A DNA stretch of 64,000 nt from Pseudomonas moraviensis (GCF_900105805.1 NZ_LT629788.1:4386501-4450500); one strand, 5' to 3'. Counted from the stretch's first letter, positions 25,086 to 34,110 are shown. Notes: generated from the sequence alone by a model not told the origin. A program made the numbers and translations.

Positions 25086-25973
25086 ATGAACCACGACGTC
25101 ATCATCACCTGCGCACTCACCGGTGCTGGCGACACGACCGCCAAGAGCCCGCATGTGCCGGTCACCCCGAAACAGATCGCCGCTGCGGCAGTGGAAGCGG
25201 CCAAGGCTGGCGCCACCGTGGTGCACTGCCATGTGCGCGATCCGCAGACCGGCAAGTTCAGCCGTGACGTGGCGCTGTATCGCGAAGTGATGGAGCGCAT
25301 CCGCGAGGCCGACGTCGACATCATCGTCAACCTCACCGCCGGGATGGGCGGAGACCTGGAAATCGGCGCTGGCGAGCACCCGATGGAGTTCGGCCCGAAC
25401 ACCGATCTGGTCGGCCCGCTGACCCGTCTCGCCCACGTTGAAGAGCTGCTTCCGGAAATCTGCACCCTCGATTGCGGCACGCTGAATTTCGGCGACGGCG
25501 ACACCATTTACGTCTCCACGCCGGCACAACTGCGCGCCGGCGCCAAGCGCATCACCGAACTGGGGGTGAAAGCCGAGCTGGAGATTTTCGACACCGGGCA
25601 TCTGTGGTTCGCCAAGCAGATGATCAAGGAAGGCTTGCTCGACAACCCGCTGTTCCAGCTGTGCCTGGGCATCCCGTGGGGCGCGCCGGCCGATACCACC
25701 ACCATGAAAGCCATGGTCGACAACCTGCCCGCCGATGCGGTGTGGGCCGGATTCGGCATTGGCCGCATGCAGATGCCGATGGCGGCGCAAGCGGTGCTGC
25801 TCGGCGGCAACGTGCGGGTCGGACTGGAAGACAACCTGTGGCTGGACAAAGGCGTGCTGGCGACCAATGGCCAATTGGTTGAGCGCGCCACGGAGATCCT
25901 CAGCCGCCTCGGTGCCCGCGTGCTCACGCCGGCGGAAGGTCGCAAGAAAATGGGCCTGACCCAGCGCGGCTGA
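25086..25973 (+). CDS. cdhC: 3-dehydrocarnitine cleavage enzyme (BKACE family)
   Basis: 295-residue beta-keto acid cleavage enzyme: condenses 3-dehydrocarnitine with acetyl-CoA to give acetoacetate and betainyl-CoA. The zinc histidines are in VVHCHVRDP, and ELEIFDTGH carries a further conserved acid. The N-terminal HDVIITCALTGAGD is typical. Second gene of the carnitine operon. Confidence 0.92.
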   Translation: MNHDVIITCALTGAGDTTAKSPHVPVTPKQIAAAAVEAAKAGATVVHCHVRDPQTGKFSRDVALYREVMERIREADVDIIVNLTAGMGGDLEIGAGEHPMEFGPNTDLVGPLTRLAHVEELLPEICTLDCGTLNFGDGDTIYVSTPAQLRAGAKRITELGVKAELEIFDTGHLWFAKQMIKEGLLDNPLFQLCLGIPWGAPADTTTMKAMVDNLPADAVWAGFGIGRMQMPMAAQAVLLGGNVRVGLEDNLWLDKGVLATNGQLVERATEILSRLGARVLTPAEGRKKMGLTQRG

Positions 25974-25991
25974 TCCCATCACCCATTCCAC

Positions 25992-26077
25992 CTGTAGGAG
26001 CTGCCGAAGGCTGCGATCTTTTGCCTTTGATTTTTAGAAGCAAGATCAAAAGATCGCAGCCTTCGGCAGCTCCTACG
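25992..26077. repeat. Inverted pair of TGTAGGAGCTGCCGAAGGCT repeats
   Basis: Two complementary copies with a short loop between cdhC and cdhA. The perfect arms could form one long hairpin in the operon mRNA. Confidence 0.88.
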
Positions 26078-26103
26078 GGGTCCTCGACTATCAGGGAATA
26101 CCT

Positions 26104-27069
26104 ATGCGCTTTATCACCGAAATCAAAACCTTCGCCGCCCTCGGCAGCGGTGTCATCGGCAGTGGCTGGGTCGCCCGCGCCCTCGCTCATGGCCTCGACG
26201 TGGTGGCCTGGGATCCGGCGCCCGGCGCCGAAGCGGCGTTGCGCCAGCGCGTGGCCAATGCCTGGGGCGCGCTGGAGAAGAACGGCCTGGCGCCGGGCGC
26301 TTCGCAGGATCGCCTGCGCTTTGTCGCCACCATCGAGGAATGCGTGCGCGACGCCGATTTCATTCAGGAGAGCGCCCCCGAGCGGCTGGAACTGAAACTC
26401 GATCTGCACAGCAAAATCAGCGCCGCCGCCAAGCCCGACGCCTTGATTGGCTCGAGCACTTCAGGCCTGTTGCCCAGCGAGTTCTACGAGAGTTCGACGC
26501 ACCCTGAACGCTGCGTGGTCGGGCATCCGTTCAACCCGGTCTATCTGTTACCGCTGGTGGAAGTGGTCGGCGGCAAGCACACCGCGCCTGAGGCGGTTCG
26601 AGCGGCGATGCAAGTCTACGAATCTCTTGGCATGCGTCCGTTGCATGTGCGCAAGGAAGTGCCGGGGTTCATCGCCGATCGCTTGCTTGAAGCGCTGTGG
26701 CGCGAGGCGCTGCACCTGGTCAATGACGGTGTGGCGACGACCGGCGAGATCGACGATGCGATTCGTTTTGGCGCCGGCCTGCGTTGGTCATTCATGGGTA
26801 CATTCCTGACTTACACCCTGGCCGGCGGCGATGCCGGCATGCGCCACTTCATGTCGCAATTCGGCCCGGCGTTGCAATTGCCGTGGACGTATCTGCCAGC
26901 GCCGGAGCTGACCGACAAGCTGATCGATGATGTGGTCGATGGCACCAGTGAACAGTTAGGCCGCCACAGCATCTCGGCGCTGGAGCGCTACCGTGATGAC
27001 TGCCTGCTGGCGGTGCTTGAGGCGGTGAAGACCACCAAAGAGAAGCATGGGATGAGTTTCAGCGAGTGA
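26104..27069 (+). CDS. cdhA: L-carnitine dehydrogenase
   Basis: 321-residue NAD-dependent enzyme of the 3-hydroxyacyl-CoA dehydrogenase fold, oxidising L-carnitine to 3-dehydrocarnitine. The NAD loop is LGSGVIGSGWVARALAHG. SSTSGLLPS and GHPFNPVYLLPLVEV carry the catalytic Ser and His/Asn region. Its product is the substrate of CdhC, encoded just upstream. Confidence 0.93.
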   Translation: MRFITEIKTFAALGSGVIGSGWVARALAHGLDVVAWDPAPGAEAALRQRVANAWGALEKNGLAPGASQDRLRFVATIEECVRDADFIQESAPERLELKLDLHSKISAAAKPDALIGSSTSGLLPSEFYESSTHPERCVVGHPFNPVYLLPLVEVVGGKHTAPEAVRAAMQVYESLGMRPLHVRKEVPGFIADRLLEALWREALHLVNDGVATTGEIDDAIRFGAGLRWSFMGTFLTYTLAGGDAGMRHFMSQFGPALQLPWTYLPAPELTDKLIDDVVDGTSEQLGRHSISALERYRDDCLLAVLEAVKTTKEKHGMSFSE

Positions 27070-27091
27070 TGGGGTTGGCATGACATCGCTG

Positions 27092-27251
27092 CCCTCACCC
27101 TAGCCCTCTCCCAGAGGGAGAGGGGACTGACCGAGGTGTTTTTGCAAGCTACGCCGACTTGCACCTCTGAGTCGAACTCTGGACTTGAAAAGCTCGAAAA
27201 TCGGCTCCCTTTCCCCCTCGCCCCCTTGGGGGAGAGGGCTGGGGTGAGGGG
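27092..27251. repeat. Inverted pair of CCCTCACCC-type repeats
   Basis: Two opposed copies with a ~75-base spacer between cdhA and cdhB. Confidence 0.82.
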
Positions 27252-27293
27252 GTTGCTCTTGATCTTCACCCATCAACTGCGGGAATCGAAACC

Positions 27294-27770
27294 ATGCCCC
27301 ACCTCACCACCTACCAAACCACCATCATCACTGACTGGGTCGACTACAACGGCCACCTGCGCGATGCCTTCTACCTGCTGATCTTCAGCTACGCCACCGA
27401 CGCGCTGATGGATCGCCTGGGCATGGACAGCAACAACCGCGAAGTCAGCGGCCATTCGCTGTTCACCCTCGAGCTGCACCTCAATTACCTGCACGAAGTG
27501 AAGCTCGATACCGAGGTCGAAGTGCGCACGCAAATCATCGGCCACGACAGCAAGCGTCTGCACCTCTACCACAGCCTGCACACAATCGGCGAGGAACAGG
27601 AACTGGCCGGCAATGAACAGATGCTCCTGCACGTCGACCTCGCCGGCCCGCGCTCGGCGCCGTTCAGCCCCGACACGCTGCATCGCCTGCAAGCGATCGT
27701 CGCTGAGCAGACCGACCTGCCCGCTCCCGCTTACATCGGCCGCGTGATCGCGCTGCCACCTGCCCGGTAA
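27294..27770 (+). CDS. cdhB: Betainyl-CoA thioesterase (hot-dog fold)
   Basis: 158-residue 4HBT-type thioesterase; active-site region VDYNGHLRDAFYLLIFS with the conserved Asp/Asn. In P. aeruginosa CdhB hydrolyses betainyl-CoA to glycine betaine and CoA, completing the carnitine branch. It runs 25 bases ahead of the dioxygenase gene. Confidence 0.9.
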   Translation: MPHLTTYQTTIITDWVDYNGHLRDAFYLLIFSYATDALMDRLGMDSNNREVSGHSLFTLELHLNYLHEVKLDTEVEVRTQIIGHDSKRLHLYHSLHTIGEEQELAGNEQMLLHVDLAGPRSAPFSPDTLHRLQAIVAEQTDLPAPAYIGRVIALPPAR

Positions 27771-27795
27771 ATCCCTCCATCGTCAAGGAGCCGCC

Positions 27796-28959
27796 ATGAA
27801 CACCGCCGTCGCTGTTGCCGATTTTCGTACTTATCCGTTGATCAGCGCGCTGCGTGGCGTGCAGGGTCTGGCGGATCGCGTTGTCATCGAATGGGCTGAC
27901 GGTCGTGTCAGCCCGTTTCACCACGTATGGCTGCGCGACAATTGCCCGTGTGATCGCTGCGTCTATAGCGTCACCCGCGAGCAGGTCTTCGAGAGCGTCG
28001 ATGCCGCCGAGGATCTGCAACCACTGGCCACGCGCATCGACACCGACGGCTGCCTGCGCATCGACTGGCAGGATGGTCACCTCAGCCGCTTCGATCCGGG
28101 CTGGTTGCGCGCTCACGCCTATGACGACGAGTCCCGCGCCGAACGCCTGGCCGGCAAACCGCAGAGCCGTTTGTGGCATAGCGATCTGCAGTTGCCGGTG
28201 TTCGACTACACCGCACTGATGAACGACAACGCTGCGCTGCTGCAATGGTTGCTCGCCGTGCGTGACATCGGCCTGACTCAAGTGCGCGGCGTGCCCACCG
28301 AGCCGGGCTCGCTGAAGCTCATTGCGCAGCGGATTTCCTTCATCCGCGAAAGCAACTTCGGCGTGCTGTTCAATGTGCAGTCCAAAGCCGACGCCGACAG
28401 CAACGCCTACACCGCCTTCAACCTGCCATTGCACACGGATTTGCCGACTCGCGAGCTGCAACCGGGGCTGCAATTTCTGCATTGCCTGGTGAACGATGCC
28501 GAAGGTGGCGAAAGCATTTTCGTCGATGGTTTCGCGATCGCCGACGCCTTGCGTCGAGAGGATCCGCAGCTGTTTCAGGCCCTGTGTGAAATCCCCGTAG
28601 AGTTTCGCAACAAGGACCGCCACAGCGACTATCGCTGCCTGGCGCCAATCATTGCTGTGGATGCGTTGGGGCGTGTGGCGGAAATTCGCATGGCGAACTT
28701 TTTGCGCGGCGCGTTCGAGACGTCGGTGGCGCAGATGCCATTGCTGTATCGAGCCTATCGACGTTTTATCGCGATGACCCGCGAGCCGCGGTTTCGGCTG
28801 GTGCAGCGCCTCAATCCGGGAGAGTTGTGGTGCTTTGACAACCGCCGCACGCTGCATGCGCGCAATGCCTTTGACCCAGCCACCGGGGCGCGACATTTTC
28901 AGGGCTGCTATGTCGACCGGGATGAGTTGTTGTCGCGGATTCTGGTGTTACAGAGGTAG
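27796..28959 (+). CDS. Gamma-butyrobetaine dioxygenase
   Basis: 387-residue Fe(II)/2-oxoglutarate oxygenase that hydroxylates gamma-butyrobetaine to L-carnitine. It has an N-terminal DUF971-like zinc domain (WLRDNCPCDRCV) and a C-terminal TauD-type double-stranded beta helix with iron ligands in LPLHTDLPTRE (HxD) and RRTLHARNAF (distal His, with a 2-oxoglutarate Arg nearby). AAGGAG lies eight bases before the ATG. Placed last in the carnitine operon, it widens the pathway to gamma-butyrobetaine. Confidence 0.92.
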   Translation: MNTAVAVADFRTYPLISALRGVQGLADRVVIEWADGRVSPFHHVWLRDNCPCDRCVYSVTREQVFESVDAAEDLQPLATRIDTDGCLRIDWQDGHLSRFDPGWLRAHAYDDESRAERLAGKPQSRLWHSDLQLPVFDYTALMNDNAALLQWLLAVRDIGLTQVRGVPTEPGSLKLIAQRISFIRESNFGVLFNVQSKADADSNAYTAFNLPLHTDLPTRELQPGLQFLHCLVNDAEGGESIFVDGFAIADALRREDPQLFQALCEIPVEFRNKDRHSDYRCLAPIIAVDALGRVAEIRMANFLRGAFETSVAQMPLLYRAYRRFIAMTREPRFRLVQRLNPGELWCFDNRRTLHARNAFDPATGARHFQGCYVDRDELLSRILVLQR

Positions 28960-29021
28960 ATCTGTGGGAGCTGGCTTGCCAGCGATGGCGTCAGCTCGAT
29001 CACCCCCCCGTGATTCACGGC

Positions 29022-29057
29022 AAAAAAAACTCCGATCAAGCCGTGACCGGATCGGAG
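29022..29057 (-). terminator. Rho-independent terminator on the minus strand
   Basis: Read on the minus strand: CTCCGATC, a 12-base loop, GATCGGAG, then eight T residues. No minus-strand protein gene ends here (gbdR stops at 29624, beyond a plus-strand gene). Confidence 0.6.
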
Positions 29058-29260
29058 CTGAGGAGGGTACTGTTGAGGAGCTGCCAGGCGAGGGTGACCA
29101 AACCTTCGTGAAGCGAGCTGGAGCCAGTGTGCCTACTCGCCAATCCACTCGGTTAGCCGAAAACGACCTGTTCATAGTCGTCCCGGCCACCGCGACAAAA
29201 CGCCCTTGCCGCGCCCGGTCGGGGCCACCAGAATCGAGCCAAGACCTCCGTTGCCACAGA
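29022..29260 (-). ncRNA. Candidate minus-strand small RNA (5' end not defined)
   Basis: Inferred only from the orphan terminator at 29022-29057 and the gene-free stretch above it on the minus strand. The sequence 29160-29240 is G+C-rich with partial self-complementarity. No promoter was confidently identified, and the right-hand limit is a guess. Confidence 0.3.
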
Positions 29261-29272
29261 AGGATTTGCGTA

Positions 29273-29536
29273 ATGATGTACGCCGATTTGATTGACCAGG
29301 AAGATCTGTTGGGCCAGCTCAAGGCCTTGGGTATTCAGGTGCCGAGCGGTACCACCGCCGAGCAGGCCTGTGAGTGCGCAGTACGAGGACTGGATAATGT
29401 TCGCGCATTTGAACTGCGCAAGATGGTCAAGGACATGTACACCAGCGGCGCCAGCATCCAGCCGGCGGTGCGTCAGGCGATCGACAAGCAGTTGTTACCA
29501 GCCCTTTCGGATTACCAGCAGTCCCACAGCGCCTGA
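29273..29536 (+). CDS. Small conserved-type protein of unknown function
   Basis: 87 residues, MMYADLIDQEDLLGQLKALG at the N-terminus; mostly helical, no signal peptide, membrane segment or known motif. AAGGA lies eight bases before the first ATG; a second ATG follows at once. It ends about 90 bases before the convergent gbdR gene. Not recognised. Confidence 0.6.
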   Translation: MMYADLIDQEDLLGQLKALGIQVPSGTTAEQACECAVRGLDNVRAFELRKMVKDMYTSGASIQPAVRQAIDKQLLPALSDYQQSHSA

Positions 29537-29544
29537 GAACCCCC

Positions 29545-29608
29545 TTCGCGAGCAGGCTCGCTCCCACCCTGGAATGCATCCGACTGTGGGAGCGAGCCTG
29601 CTCGCGAA
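29545..29608. repeat. Inverted pair of TTCGCGAGCAGGCTCGCTCC repeats
   Basis: Two complementary copies with a short loop between the convergent 87-residue gene and gbdR. The arms probably act as a bidirectional transcription barrier. Confidence 0.85.
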
Positions 29609-29623
29609 GAACGATGACTCGGT

Positions 29624-30727
29624 CTACAGCCTTACGCTGGCAAACGTCGATTCATTGCGCGCCTGACTCAGCGCCGACATCGGCCCCGACAGCGGCGACA
29701 TCACGATCGCCTGCGGCAGCGGCAGCATGGCCACTTGCTGGGTGGTGTTGGAGCCGACGCGCTCGTCACGCGGCGGAATGCCGAAGTACTCGCGGTAGCA
29801 CTTGGAGAAGTGCGGCGTGGAGACGAAACCACACACCGATGCCACTTCGATGATCGACATCGGCGTCTGCTTGAGCAGTTGCCGGGCGCGGATCAACCGC
29901 AGCTTCAGGTAATAGCGCGACGGCGAGCAGTGCAGGTATTTCTGGAATAACCGCTCCAGCTGTCGACGCGACACCGCGACATACACCGCCAGCTCATCAA
30001 GATCGATCGGCTCTTCCAGATTGGCTTCCATCAGCGCGACGATTTCCTGCAGCTTCGGCTGATTGGTGCCGAGCATGTGCTTGAGCGGCACACGCTGGTG
30101 ATCCTGTTCGTTGCGGATACGCTCGTAGACGAACATTTCCGAAATCGCTGCGGACAGTTCGCGACCGTGATCGCGGCTGATCAGGTGCAGCATCATGTCC
30201 AGCGGCGCAGTGCCGCCGGAGCTGGTGAAGCGGTTACGGTCGAGGGTGAACAGGCGTGTGCTCATGGCCACGCGCGGGAAAGCTTCCTGCATCGCCGCCA
30301 GGCATTCCCAGTGCACGCTGCAATCGAAGCCGTCGAGCAGACCGGCGCAGGCCAGCGCCCAACTGCCAGTGCACACCGCGCCAAGACGCTTGGACTGACG
30401 CGCCTGGCTTTGCAGCCAGGACACGTGCTCACGGGTCACGGTGCGTTGAATGCCGATGCCGCCGCAGACAATCACGGTGTCCAGTGGCGGGGCTTTGTGC
30501 ATGGAGGCGTCGGGGGTGATCTGCAGACCGTCACTGGCCCAGACCTGGCCGCCATCGACAGTGAGGGTGCTCCAGCGATACAGCTCACGACCGGACAATT
30601 GGTTGGCCATGCGCAGTGGCTCAACGGCGGACGCCAGGGAAATCAGCGTGAAATTGTCCAGCAGCAGAAAGCCGATGGATTGAGGCGCACGGTTCTGGGG
30701 TTGGGCCCCGGAGTTGAACGACGTCAT
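29624..30727 (-). CDS. gbdR: Glycine betaine/dimethylglycine-responsive activator, GlxA/AraC family
   Basis: 367 residues: N-terminal DJ-1/PfpI-like sensor domain (IGFLLLDNFTLISLASAVEPLR) and C-terminal AraC DNA-binding domain (IDLDELAVYVAVSRRQLERL, MSIIEVASVCGFVSTPHFSK). GbdR of P. aeruginosa activates gbcAB, dgc, choX and other genes when glycine betaine or dimethylglycine accumulates. GGAG eight bases before ATG. The ~35-residue C-terminal tail past the HTH is variable. Confidence 0.92.
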   Translation of the reverse strand: MTSFNSGAQPQNRAPQSIGFLLLDNFTLISLASAVEPLRMANQLSGRELYRWSTLTVDGGQVWASDGLQITPDASMHKAPPLDTVIVCGGIGIQRTVTREHVSWLQSQARQSKRLGAVCTGSWALACAGLLDGFDCSVHWECLAAMQEAFPRVAMSTRLFTLDRNRFTSSGGTAPLDMMLHLISRDHGRELSAAISEMFVYERIRNEQDHQRVPLKHMLGTNQPKLQEIVALMEANLEEPIDLDELAVYVAVSRRQLERLFQKYLHCSPSRYYLKLRLIRARQLLKQTPMSIIEVASVCGFVSTPHFSKCYREYFGIPPRDERVGSNTTQQVAMLPLPQAIVMSPLSGPMSALSQARNESTFASVRL

Positions 30728-31330
30728 CGCGGTATCTCCTCACACAAAGCGGGTGGTGGCCTCAGGCGGAGGCTCTTGTTATTGCCGGCATTCTCACGAG
30801 GGAAGCAGGCTTTGTTATGACAGAGCAATTGCCATGCCTGAAATTGGATGGCCATTCAATAACTCCTGAAAACGACCTCGCGACGCGTCTATACGAGACG
30901 TCGGATCACGGCATTTCGAAGTGCCATCAAGCGCCTTGACCGCCCTGCCGCGCAGCCTGTGAGCAGATCGGTAGCACTTGTGGGAACTGGCCTGCAAAGG
31001 ATTTGCACAGAGTGTCACCGCAAGCACGGGCGACAGACGGTCAGGTAACGACTGATAAGTCACAGCTGATAAAGACGCTTGTCTGATTGCGACGCGCCAA
31101 AAGGTGGCGTGAATGAAATGAGGTGTTCATTTGGTGAGCAGTTTTGACTGGTCTGGCCTCATCACACTGAATGCCGTTCGTGGACCAGTATGGCGAGGGA
31201 GCTTGCTCCCGCTGGACTGCGAAGCAGGCCCGAAACCAGACTCGCGGTTCTGCAATTGAAATGCATCAAGCTGATTGCGACTGCTGCGCAGCCGAGCGGG
31301 AGCAAGCTCCCTCGCCACAATAAATACGCG
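30728..31330. other. Intergenic region gbdR-sdaB
   Basis: About 600 bases. It contains the gbdR promoter, a near-palindrome at 30881-30905 (CGACGCGTCT-ATACG-AGACGTCG, one base unpaired) and a REPIN at its end. No supported gene or RNA was seen in the rest. Confidence 0.5.
31191..31319. repeat. REPIN-like inverted pair downstream of sdaB
   Basis: Same family as 7173; ends 12 bases past the sdaB stop. Confidence 0.87.
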
Positions 31331-32707
31331 TCAGCACTCCACGGCACTGACTGCCAGGCCACCGCGCGACGTTTCTTTATATTTGTCATGCATATCGGCG
31401 CCGGTATCGCGCATGGTGCGGATGACCCGGTCCAGGGAAATGAAGTGTTGACCGTCGCCACGCAGGGCCATTTGCGCCGCGTTGATCGCCTTCACCGCGG
31501 CAATCGCGTTGCGCTCGATGCACGGCACCTGCACCAGACCACCGACCGGATCGCAGGTCAGGCCCAGGTTGTGCTCCAGACCGATTTCCGCTGCGTTGCA
31601 CAACTGTTCAGGGGTGGCGCCGAGAATCTCCGCCAGCCCCGCCGCCGCCATCGCGCAGGCCGAACCGACCTCGCCCTGGCAACCGACTTCGGCGCCAGAG
31701 ATCGAAGCGTTCTTCTTGCACAGAATGCCGACCGCCGCCGCGCTGAGGAAATAGTCGACGACGTTGGCGTCGGTCACCGCCTCGCTGAACTTCATAAAGT
31801 AGTGCAACACCGCCGGGATGATCCCCGCCGCGCCGTTGGTCGGTGCGGTGACCATACGCCCGCCGGCAGCATTCTCTTCATTGACGGCCAGGGCGAACAG
31901 GTTGACCCACTCCATCGCGCTCAGGGTCGAGCCGATGACGTTGGGTTTGTTCAGTTCCTGCAGGCTGCGGTGCAACTTCGCCGCGCGCCGGCGCACGTTC
32001 AAGCCCCCGGGCAGAATGCCTTCGTGCTTGAGGCCCTGCTCGACGCAATCCTGCATCGCCCGCCACAGCTTCATCAGGCCGGCGCGGATTTCTTCTTCGC
32101 TGCGCCAGACCTTTTCGTTGGCCATCATCAGTTCGGCAACGCGCAGATTGTGCGTCTTGCACAGTTCCAGCAGCTCGACCGCACTGGAGAAGTCGTAGGG
32201 CAATTCGGTGCGATCCAGATCAACCACACCGCTGGCCGCTTGCGCCTCATCAACGACAAAGCCGCCGCCGATTGAATAGTAGGTGTCACGGTGCAGCTCA
32301 CCGAACTCGCCTTCGGCAACCAGGGTCATGGCGTTGGGATGGAATGGCAGGTTTTCATCGATCAGGCGCATGTCCCGGGCCCAGACAAACGCCACCGACA
32401 GACGACCATCCAATAACAGCGTATGGGTTTCGCGCAGCGCCTGAATGCGCGGGCCGATCTGCGACGGGTCGATTGCGTCCGGCCACTCGCCCATCAGGCC
32501 CATGATCACCGCGTTATCGCTGCCGTGACCGACGCCGGTGGCCGACAGCGAACCGAACAACTGCACCTCGATGCGCCGCACCTGTTCCAGCTGATGCTTG
32601 CCGCGCAGCGACTCGACGAACAGCGCGGCGGCGCGCATCGGGCCGACGGTGTGGGAACTGGAAGGGCCGATGCCGATTTTGAACAGGTCGAAAACGCTGA
32701 TAGCCAT
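31331..32707 (-). CDS. sdaB: L-serine dehydratase (single chain, Fe-S)
   Basis: 458-residue iron-sulfur serine ammonia-lyase, serine to pyruvate and ammonia. The N-terminal SVFDLFKIGIGPSSSHTVGP is the family signature. Cluster cysteines lie in CKKNASISGAEVGCQG and CDPVGGLVQVPC. The start at 32707 (MAISVFDLF) follows AGGAG at ten bases. It is divergent from choX and, as in P. aeruginosa, provides the exit from glycine and serine formed by betaine breakdown. Confidence 0.94.
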   Translation of the reverse strand: MAISVFDLFKIGIGPSSSHTVGPMRAAALFVESLRGKHQLEQVRRIEVQLFGSLSATGVGHGSDNAVIMGLMGEWPDAIDPSQIGPRIQALRETHTLLLDGRLSVAFVWARDMRLIDENLPFHPNAMTLVAEGEFGELHRDTYYSIGGGFVVDEAQAASGVVDLDRTELPYDFSSAVELLELCKTHNLRVAELMMANEKVWRSEEEIRAGLMKLWRAMQDCVEQGLKHEGILPGGLNVRRRAAKLHRSLQELNKPNVIGSTLSAMEWVNLFALAVNEENAAGGRMVTAPTNGAAGIIPAVLHYFMKFSEAVTDANVVDYFLSAAAVGILCKKNASISGAEVGCQGEVGSACAMAAAGLAEILGATPEQLCNAAEIGLEHNLGLTCDPVGGLVQVPCIERNAIAAVKAINAAQMALRGDGQHFISLDRVIRTMRDTGADMHDKYKETSRGGLAVSAVEC

Positions 32708-33142
32708 TGCTGCAGAGCTCCTGAGAATACCGGTCCGGGCGGCAAAAACGCCCGCTGGCGGAGCTGCTACGCTCAAGCTGCGATCCGCCGAATGCCGGCA
32801 TCATCGGGCTTTTGTCGGCGCGCACGGCGTCTGACACCGACGCACTCATGTCCAGCAGCGTCGTTACGTTTTCGCCCCGCAAATACGCCGCTTTCATGCA
32901 GTTGTGCAGGTCATCGGAGGCGGAAAAAAGCTGTAAGCGACGTCACCGACACTGGAAGCGACCATCCCTGTACTGGATACGACCCTCCCTGTAGGCGTCA
33001 GATTTTCACTGGTACATGATCGGGTTGACTCGATTGCCAGGCGCTGCGGTAGAGCTGTCTTACGAACGCCACCAACCGCAACCCATAAGTGCGGTGGTCC
33101 ACAGTCGGAACACTGCCAAAAAAAACACCAAGGAGTCCATCC
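32708..33142. other. Divergent control region sdaB-choX
   Basis: 435 bases between divergent starts. Besides the CGAC repeats listed next, ACCGCA and TGCGGT form an inverted repeat near 33069-33090, about 50 bases upstream of choX. No gene is supported. Confidence 0.5.
32931..32983 (+). promoter_or_regulatory. Three CTG(T/G)A-CGAC half-sites phased at 21 bases, likely GbdR sites
   Basis: CTGTAAGCGAC at 32931, CTGGAAGCGAC at 32952 and CTGGATACGAC at 32973 are direct repeats with exact 21-base spacing. A related CTGTAGGCGTC lies at 32989. Two-turn phasing of direct half-sites suits an AraC/GlxA-type activator, and choX is a GbdR target in P. aeruginosa. Confidence 0.6.
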
Positions 33143-34090
33143 ATGAAAGGTTCCCCGTCGTTGTTGTTGGCCGCCCTGCTGAGTCTGCCGTTACTGGCGC
33201 AAGCCGCAGAACCGGCACAGTGCAGCCTCGTTAACTTCTCCGATGTCGGCTGGACCGACATCACCGCGACCACCGCCACCACTTCCGTCGTTCTCAACGC
33301 CCTCGGCTACAAGACCAAGACCACCATGATCTCCGTGCCCGTGACCTACAAGTCGCTGGCCGACGGCAAGAACATGGACGTGTTTCTCGGTAACTGGATG
33401 CCGACCATGGAGAACGACATCAAGCCGTACCGCGATGCCGGCACTGTCGACACCGTGCGCACCAACCTCAAGGGCGCCAAGTACACCCTCGCCGTGCCGC
33501 AAGCCCTGTACGACAAAGGCCTGCATGACTTCGCCGATATCGCCAAATTCAAGAAAGAGCTCGACGGCAAGATCTACGGCATCGAGCCGGGCAACGACGG
33601 CAACCGGCTGATCCAGAGCATGATCGACAAGGACGCCTTCGGCCTGAAAACCGCCGGCTTCAAGGTCGTCGAATCCTCCGAGGCCGGCATGCTCTCGCAA
33701 GTCGACCGGGCGCAGAAGCGCGACACCGCCGTGGTCTTCCTCGGCTGGGCGCCGCACCCGATGAACAAGCGTTTCAAGATTCAATACCTGACCGGCGGCG
33801 ACGACTTCTTCGGCCCCGATTTCGGCGCAGCCACCGTGGCCACCAACACCCGCAAGGGTTACGCCGAAGAATGCAGCAATGTCGGTCAGCTGTTGAAAAA
33901 CCTGGAGTTCACCGTCGACATGGAAAGTGAACTGATGGGCAACATCCTCGACGACAAGATGAAGCCTGACGCGGCCGCCAAGGCCTGGCTGAAAAAGAAT
34001 CCACAGGTGCTCGAAACCTGGCTCGCTGGCGTGACCACCATTGACGGTAAACCAGGCCTGGAGGCCGTGAAAGCCAAGCTCGCGCCTTGA
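33143..34090 (+). CDS. choX: Choline-binding periplasmic protein
   Basis: 315-residue OpuAC-type binding protein with a signal peptide (MKGSPSLLLAALLSLPLLAQ). Ligand-box aromatics lie in NFSDVGWTDI and LGNWMPTM. AAGGAG seven bases before ATG. First gene of choX-cbcW-cbcV, in a conserved order with gbdR and sdaB. It is a close paralogue of CaiX at 24023. Confidence 0.94.
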   Translation: MKGSPSLLLAALLSLPLLAQAAEPAQCSLVNFSDVGWTDITATTATTSVVLNALGYKTKTTMISVPVTYKSLADGKNMDVFLGNWMPTMENDIKPYRDAGTVDTVRTNLKGAKYTLAVPQALYDKGLHDFADIAKFKKELDGKIYGIEPGNDGNRLIQSMIDKDAFGLKTAGFKVVESSEAGMLSQVDRAQKRDTAVVFLGWAPHPMNKRFKIQYLTGGDDFFGPDFGAATVATNTRKGYAEECSNVGQLLKNLEFTVDMESELMGNILDDKMKPDAAAKAWLKKNPQVLETWLAGVTTIDGKPGLEAVKAKLAP

Positions 34091-34110
34091 TTCGAGGGGC
34101 ATCGCTTATG

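Larger units (their letters stand above)
28960..29272. other. Leader region of the 87-residue gene, with minus-strand terminator
   Basis: About 310 bases without a supported gene. It starts with one half-copy of a GTGGGAGCTGGCTTGCCAGC repeat (28964-28990), then the minus-strand terminator at 29022-29057, then about 215 bases that could be a long 5' leader of the plus-strand gene or a minus-strand small RNA. Confidence 0.5.

Noticed and set aside
28948..29322. Minus-strand open frame over the leader of the 87-residue gene
   Set aside because: It runs through a terminator hairpin and a repeat, has no ribosome site and no similarity; better explained as leader or RNA sequence.
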